Of a stretch of 64,000 bases of DNA, positions 60,095 to 64,000 are shown one piece after another; within the stretch, counting starts at the first letter, position 1; each line of letters opens with the position of its first letter. The DNA lies in assembly GCA_051251595.1 (NCBI GenBank), contig JBPOFA010000001.1, positions 479,172 to 543,171 of the forward strand. The letters are read 5' to 3'. Under the pieces are notes generated by a model, which ran no database searches, was not told the DNA's origin, and was given only the letters and a program-made list of their open reading frames with translations. This DNA comes from NORP110 sp051251595. Its GTDB lineage: Bacteria; Pseudomonadota; Alphaproteobacteria; Rhodobacterales; Rhodobacteraceae. The position numbers were made by a program, and so were the translations under genes.

Positions 60095-61714
60095 ATGGGT
60101 CGGGGCAGTAAAAAAAGAATAACAACAATGACAGTATCGGCCGTCGCCATTTTTGGCGCGGCCTCTGCCTCTGCGCAGACAGTGGATACTCAATTCAACA
60201 AACAATATGGGACGCAACTGAACACGATCGGCGGCGTCCCTTCGACCGCAGGGCCAAGCGCTTCGGCAAGTCCGACGACAAGCTCGCTTGGCAGCAGCAT
60301 AGCAAGCTCGACGGCCAGTTCTACGGCTGCGACGACGACCAGCCTGCAATTTCCAGGACTGGCCAATGCCGCCACGGTAGGGCCGCTTCCGGCGAATGTG
60401 CCCTATGCAGGGGTTTTGTCCTTCACCACCGGTGCGGAATATGAATCCAATAGGCAATTGGTGAACAATCCGATTGCCCCAACATTTTCTTTGTATGAAC
60501 AGTTGGGCTTTGGGCTGCGTGCGGCCAATTCGACGGACGTGTTTGACCTTCAGAGCAGCATCAAGCTGGAATATGAAAACTTGGTGGGCAAGGGTGTCAC
60601 CTCTCTGAAGTTCACCGAACCGAATTTGATATTTTCCTATTCACGGGACACTGGCAACAGCACGATCGGATTGTCCGGGGACTATTGGCAAGGCGATGTG
60701 TCCAATGCCTACAGCGTTGATCCTACAAATCCGACTTTGATCACGCCTGACACCGGTACTTTGACAAGAACCGACACTGTGTTTGATTTCCAGACCGGCC
60801 TGAACGATCCATTGGGCTTTTTCGCGAATGTTTCTTACAGCACGATCGGATATTCTGGGACAACAAACCGAAGCTTGATCGATTCAAGTACCACTGACGG
60901 AACCCTCGGGGCCACCTTCCGGTTTTCAAAAACCACGCAAGGCTCTGTATCGGTCAGCCGCACGGATTTTGATCAGCAGCAAGCATTGGCCAGAGACGTC
61001 ATAACGACAAATTACGCGATTGGGGTTTCCCATGAACTGCCACGGGCAATGACGCTATATGGTAACTTTGGCTACCAAGACCGTGAGCGGAAGAACTCTT
61101 TGTTTTCGGTGACGGAGTCTGGATATTACGGTGGCGTAGATTTCACTCAGGATGTTTCGAACGGGCAATATTTCGGTGGTCTGAACTTTGACAATACCGG
61201 CGTTCAAAACAAAACGCTGTTGCGTTTTGGCCGTAACATGGCTTTGCCGGATGGGTCTTTGGAAGGCAGTTTGACACTGTCCTTTAACGGATCGACGGGG
61301 ATACCAGGTGTTCAGGGCGCGTCTGCGCTAGAATATTATGGCTATGTCAATTACATCAAACAGATGCAGAACGGGTCGTTGAATGTCAACGTTTCGCGGG
61401 ACCTGACGGTAAACCAAAACTACTTTGACATTATCTATTCCCAAGTGGACGTCGGATATCAGCAGCAAATCAACGCTGTATCTGCATTTGACGTATCACT
61501 AAGGTATGGCCGCACAGAGGGCGAGGCTTTGGCTTTGATCCCGACTCAGGATTTAGCAACATTTGCAGCGACATACAGCCATACGGTTGCGCCTGACTGG
61601 TTCTTGAATGTCGGCTATGAACGCCGCCAGTTTATCTCGACGGCCAGCAATGCTGATGCGAATTCTGACAAAGTGTTCGTAACGCTGACGAAAGACATCC
61701 GCTTCGGCTTCTAA
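60095..61714 (+). CDS. Outer-membrane beta-barrel of the exopolysaccharide locus
   Basis: This 539-residue protein has a signal peptide (TMTVSAVAIFGAASASAQ) and a Ser/Thr/Ala-rich linker (about 50-90, STAGPSASASPTTSSLGSSI) before a long series of amphipathic beta-strands (AEYESNRQLVNN onward). It ends VFVTLTKDIRFGF, with a C-terminal Phe. The size and context suit the large barrel that occurs beside poly-export genes in exosortase loci, probably the export channel or an associated porin. No family is certain. Confidence 0.83.
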   Translation: MGRGSKKRITTMTVSAVAIFGAASASAQTVDTQFNKQYGTQLNTIGGVPSTAGPSASASPTTSSLGSSIASSTASSTAATTTSLQFPGLANAATVGPLPANVPYAGVLSFTTGAEYESNRQLVNNPIAPTFSLYEQLGFGLRAANSTDVFDLQSSIKLEYENLVGKGVTSLKFTEPNLIFSYSRDTGNSTIGLSGDYWQGDVSNAYSVDPTNPTLITPDTGTLTRTDTVFDFQTGLNDPLGFFANVSYSTIGYSGTTNRSLIDSSTTDGTLGATFRFSKTTQGSVSVSRTDFDQQQALARDVITTNYAIGVSHELPRAMTLYGNFGYQDRERKNSLFSVTESGYYGGVDFTQDVSNGQYFGGLNFDNTGVQNKTLLRFGRNMALPDGSLEGSLTLSFNGSTGIPGVQGASALEYYGYVNYIKQMQNGSLNVNVSRDLTVNQNYFDIIYSQVDVGYQQQINAVSAFDVSLRYGRTEGEALALIPTQDLATFAATYSHTVAPDWFLNVGYERRQFISTASNADANSDKVFVTLTKDIRFGF

Positions 61715-61734
61715 ATAAATCTTCCCGATTTAAG

Positions 61735-61764
61735 GTATCAGGCAATCAATTGGTTGCCTGATAC
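61735..61764. terminator. Bidirectional terminator hairpin between OM-barrel gene and mtaB
   Basis: GTATCAGGCAA (61735-61745), loop TCAATTGG and TTGCCTGATAC (61754-61764) form a perfect 11-bp stem. It begins 21 bp after the barrel stop and includes the last codons and stop of the convergent mtaB, so it would terminate both transcripts. T-runs are short on either side (CCTTTATC to the right, ATTTATTT further to the left on the minus strand). Confidence 0.55.
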
Positions 61765-62997
61765 ATCCTTTATCTGGGCCGATATGATCGTCCCAGCTTT
61801 GTGCTGCGTGGATAGCTGTACTTCTGCGAATTGTTCTGTCCGCCCCATATTCTCGTTTTCCATAAGGATGCGATGGTCCCGCCCAACTTGTGCGCTAAGA
61901 TGCAATTCCATTTGCTTTTGGCCAGCTGCGCGCAATTGGGCCGCGCGATCCTTGATAAGCCTGCCATCGGTCTGAGGCATGCGTGCCGCCGGCGTGCCGG
62001 GCCTTGGAGAATACGGAAAGACGTGCAGCCAGGTCAAATCGCACTCTTCTATCAAACGAAGCGAGTTTTCAAACATCGCATCGGTTTCAGTCGGGAACCC
62101 GGCGATAATGTCGGCACCAAAGGTAATATCCGGGCGGGCCTTACGCGCATCCTGGCAAAATTGAATAGCGTCCCCACGCAGATGGCGGCGCTTCATGCGT
62201 TTGAGCACCATGTCGTCACCAGCCTGAAGCGACAAATGCAGATGCGGCATAAGCCGGTTTTCCGTCGCAATGGCCAACATCAGGTTGTCATCAACTTCTA
62301 TGGAATCGATGGAAGAAATGCGCAGACGCGGCAAATCCGGAACGAGCTTTAGAATCCGCATGACCAGATCACCTAGTTTGGGCTCTCCAGGCAGATCAGC
62401 ACCCCAGCTTGTCAGGTCGACACCTGTCAGGACCACCTCGTTATAGCCACGATCCACCAAGCGCTGGATCTGTTCGACAACAACGCCAGCCGCAACTGAC
62501 CGCGAATTGCCCCGGCCATAGGGGATAATGCAGAACGTGCATCGGTGGTCGCAGCCATTTTGGACCTGAACATAGGCTCGCGATCTGGTGCCAAACCCGT
62601 CGATCAAATGCCCTGCGGTTTCGGTCACGGACATGATGTCGTCCACCTGAATAGCCTCGGTTTCGCCGACAAAATCGGGGGCCATGGCTTGCCATGTGGA
62701 AGGCTGCATTTTTTCAGTATTGCCCAGCACCACATCGACTTCGGGCATTTTGGCAAATGTTTCGGGCTCTGTCTGCGCCGCACAGCCGGTGACGACCATC
62801 TTGGCGTCAGGGTTGTCCCGCCGAAGCTTGCGGATTTCCTGCCGGGATTTGCGCACCGCTTCTGATGTTACTGCGCAGGTGTTCACCACGACGATGCCTT
62901 CCAGCCCGGCATTGGCAGCCATTTCCCGGATCGACTCGGTCTCATAGGCGTTCAGCCGACACCCGAGGGTGGTAAATTTCGGTGCCTTGGTCGTCAT
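61738..62997 (-). CDS. mtaB: tRNA ms2t6A methylthiotransferase
   Basis: This 419-residue radical SAM methylthiotransferase converts t6A37 of tRNA to ms2t6A. The N-terminal UPF0004 domain has three cluster cysteines (TTLGCRLNAYETES, VVNTCAVTSEAVRKSRQ, MVVTGCAAQTEPE); the radical SAM core has NGCDHRCTFCIIPYGRGNSRS (CxxxCxxC), followed by LTGVDLTSWG and a C-terminal TRAM-like domain. It overlaps dapF by 4 bp, so they are co-transcribed. Confidence 0.95.
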   Translation of the reverse strand: MTTKAPKFTTLGCRLNAYETESIREMAANAGLEGIVVVNTCAVTSEAVRKSRQEIRKLRRDNPDAKMVVTGCAAQTEPETFAKMPEVDVVLGNTEKMQPSTWQAMAPDFVGETEAIQVDDIMSVTETAGHLIDGFGTRSRAYVQVQNGCDHRCTFCIIPYGRGNSRSVAAGVVVEQIQRLVDRGYNEVVLTGVDLTSWGADLPGEPKLGDLVMRILKLVPDLPRLRISSIDSIEVDDNLMLAIATENRLMPHLHLSLQAGDDMVLKRMKRRHLRGDAIQFCQDARKARPDITFGADIIAGFPTETDAMFENSLRLIEECDLTWLHVFPYSPRPGTPAARMPQTDGRLIKDRAAQLRAAGQKQMELHLSAQVGRDHRILMENENMGRTEQFAEVQLSTQHKAGTIISAQIKDVSGNQLIA

Positions 62998-63833
62998 TCA
63001 ATCGAATCCAAAAATGATGCACCCAGAGTCGCGTCAAAGACATGCGCTGTCGGCCCAGCCATCCACACGCCGTCCTCGCGCCAATCCAAGGTCAACCAGC
63101 CACCGTCAAGCTCCATCCTGACGTTGCGAGCTGTAAGGCCCAATTGATGGGCGGCAACAGCAGTGGCGCAAGCCCCAGAGCCACAGGCCAGCGTGATGCC
63201 CGTACCGCGTTCCCATACGCGCATCCGGATTTCATCGGCGGACCGAATTTCCGCAAATTCCACATTCGTGGCCTCTGGGAACAGCGGATCATTTTCCACA
63301 GCGGCGCCGTTGGTCGCAACGTCGATTTGGGTGATGTCATCCACCACAAAAACACAATGTGGGTTGCCCATTCCAACCGCCACAGGCCCCCCAGGCAAGG
63401 GCAGTTTTTGGGTGTCCACGTCATGGGATAAAGGGATTTCGCGCCAATCCGTCTGGGGAAGGCCCATATTGACAGCCACAACGCCTTCGGGTGACAGGCG
63501 CGCGGATAGCAGGCCGCGCAGGGTGCGAATTGTCATTTCTCTCGCGCCGGTTTCGCCAAGGATAAATTGCGCAACACATCTTGTCGCATTGCCACAGGCC
63601 TGCGCGATTGATCCGTCCGAATTCCAGAAATCCAGCACGATGTCACTACTCTCGCCGTCACGGATCTCTGCCAGCTGATCAAAGCCGACGCCGCGATGCC
63701 GATCCCCCAGGGCTTTTGCCAAGGCGGCCGTCGTCACAGGTTTTCTGCCCCGCGAATCGATGATCACGAAGTCATTTCCGAGCCCATGCATTTTCATGAG
63801 GGACAGGCTTTTGAGGTGCTGAGAGTACTGCAT
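62994..63833 (-). CDS. dapF: Diaminopimelate epimerase
   Basis: This 279-residue PLP-independent racemase interconverts LL- and meso-diaminopimelate for lysine and peptidoglycan synthesis. The two catalytic cysteines are in QACGNATRCVAQF and LACGSGACATAVAA; the substrate region is KMHGLGNDFVIIDSRG and DGSIAQACGN. Two starts are in frame: ATG 63833 (used here) and ATG 63797 (MKMHGLGN); neither has a clear Shine-Dalgarno site. Overlaps mtaB by 4 bp. Confidence 0.95.
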   Translation of the reverse strand: MQYSQHLKSLSLMKMHGLGNDFVIIDSRGRKPVTTAALAKALGDRHRGVGFDQLAEIRDGESSDIVLDFWNSDGSIAQACGNATRCVAQFILGETGAREMTIRTLRGLLSARLSPEGVVAVNMGLPQTDWREIPLSHDVDTQKLPLPGGPVAVGMGNPHCVFVVDDITQIDVATNGAAVENDPLFPEATNVEFAEIRSADEIRMRVWERGTGITLACGSGACATAVAAHQLGLTARNVRMELDGGWLTLDWREDGVWMAGPTAHVFDATLGASFLDSIE

Positions 63834-63887
63834 GCGGTACGATATAGACTGCCGTGAAAAGTTTTGAAAGATACGAGAGTTTTTTGC

Positions 63888-63916
63888 TTGACGCTTTTGG
63901 GGCGGACGGGTAGTGA
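63888..63916 (+). promoter_or_regulatory. Sigma70 promoter of tRNA-Lys
   Basis: TTGACG (63888-63893), a 17-bp GC-rich spacer and TAGTGA (63911-63916) precede the tRNA 5' end at 63928 by 11 bp, a normal start-site spacing for a stable RNA. The GC-rich discriminator fits stringent control. Confidence 0.7.
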
Positions 63917-63927
63917 CACGGCTCAGT

Positions 63928-64000
63928 GGGCCGTTAGCTCAGTTGGTAGAGCAACTGACTTTTAATCAGTAGGTCGATGGTTCGAACCCATCACGGCTCA
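63928..64000 (+). tRNA. tRNA-Lys(TTT)
   Basis: GGGCCGTTAGCTCAGTTGG starts the gene; the anticodon stem CTGA/TCAG encloses CTTTTAA, giving anticodon TTT; the T arm is GGTTCGAACCC and the acceptor closes with ACGGCTC plus discriminator A at 64000. The window ends there, so any encoded CCA is not visible. Folding is complete over 73 nt. Confidence 0.96.

Noticed and set aside
1..64000. CRISPR arrays, rRNA genes or intact insertion sequences
   Set aside because: No regularly spaced repeat series, no rRNA-like sequence and no transposase frame were found on reading the window.

Overview
The window is a chromosomal segment of a marine alphaproteobacterium, most likely a moderate-GC member of the Roseobacter group (Rhodobacteraceae). 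The evidence is the bc1 operon petABC with petP/petR regulators, the histone deacetylase-xseB-ispA-dxs block, a VPLPA-CTERM-type exosortase fused to EpsI, a stand-alone GTA spike-base-like protein and a tripartite tricarboxylate transporter (TTT). The species cannot be fixed from this sequence. All genes look intact except one integrase remnant; there is no rRNA and no CRISPR array.

Layout. (1) 1-8702: a catabolic island. A tight leftward operon encodes a two-domain extradiol dioxygenase, an FMN reductase, an alpha/beta hydrolase, an Ldh2-type dehydrogenase, a TTT uptake system (TctB, TctA, TctC) and a YciI-like protein cut by the window edge. A FAH-family hydrolase/hydratase lies just upstream and a divergent GntR/FadR-type regulator beyond it. 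Two perfect copies and one near copy of a 12-bp palindrome mark the likely operators. (2) 8703-9793: about 1 kb of decayed DNA ending in a broken tyrosine integrase beside tRNA-Leu(CAG), with repeated GGGGGTAT boxes: the scar of an integrated element. (3) 9929-25005: housekeeping and cell-envelope genes: an NDUFA9-like protein, uppP, glutamate synthase (gltD, a GFA protein, gltB), a Hint-domain protein, mtgA, a GST, queG, a YegD-like Hsp70, a DMT transporter and an anchored unknown protein. (4) 25181-32305: ilvE, then divergent petP-petR, a deacetylase, xseB, ispA and dxs (isoprenoid supply), and an epimerase. (5) 32381-38240: adenine deaminase and AMP nucleosidase (AMP to hypoxanthine), HU, a DMT transporter and a CcdA/thioredoxin pair. 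(6) 38249-43968: aroC, a TPP riboswitch controlling thiBPQ, and an aminotransferase. (7) 44104-46798: petABC. (8) 47059-49661: an outer-membrane barrel, a GST, a small unknown, a PaiB-like protein and the spike-base-like protein. (9) 49869-61714: an exopolysaccharide/exosortase locus made of two divergent arms around a 0.5 kb control region. The left arm holds a BY-kinase, a Wzz-type co-polymerase and an ExeA-like ATPase. The right arm holds a priming glycosyltransferase, a TPR lipoprotein, exosortase-EpsI, a rhomboid protease, a Wza-like export protein and a large outer-membrane barrel. (10) 61738-64000: mtaB, dapF and tRNA-Lys with a clear sigma70 promoter.

How the genes work together. The left island would import an organic acid, cleave an aromatic diol and hydrolyse the product under GntR control. 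The thi block captures thiamine under TPP feedback; dxs in this window is itself a TPP enzyme. The exosortase locus would build and export an envelope polysaccharide and process VPLPA-CTERM proteins encoded elsewhere. The most notable unexplained signals are the GntR palindrome set, the rhomboid inside the exosortase locus, the orphan spike-base protein beside it, and in-phase repeat pairs upstream of petPR and gltD.
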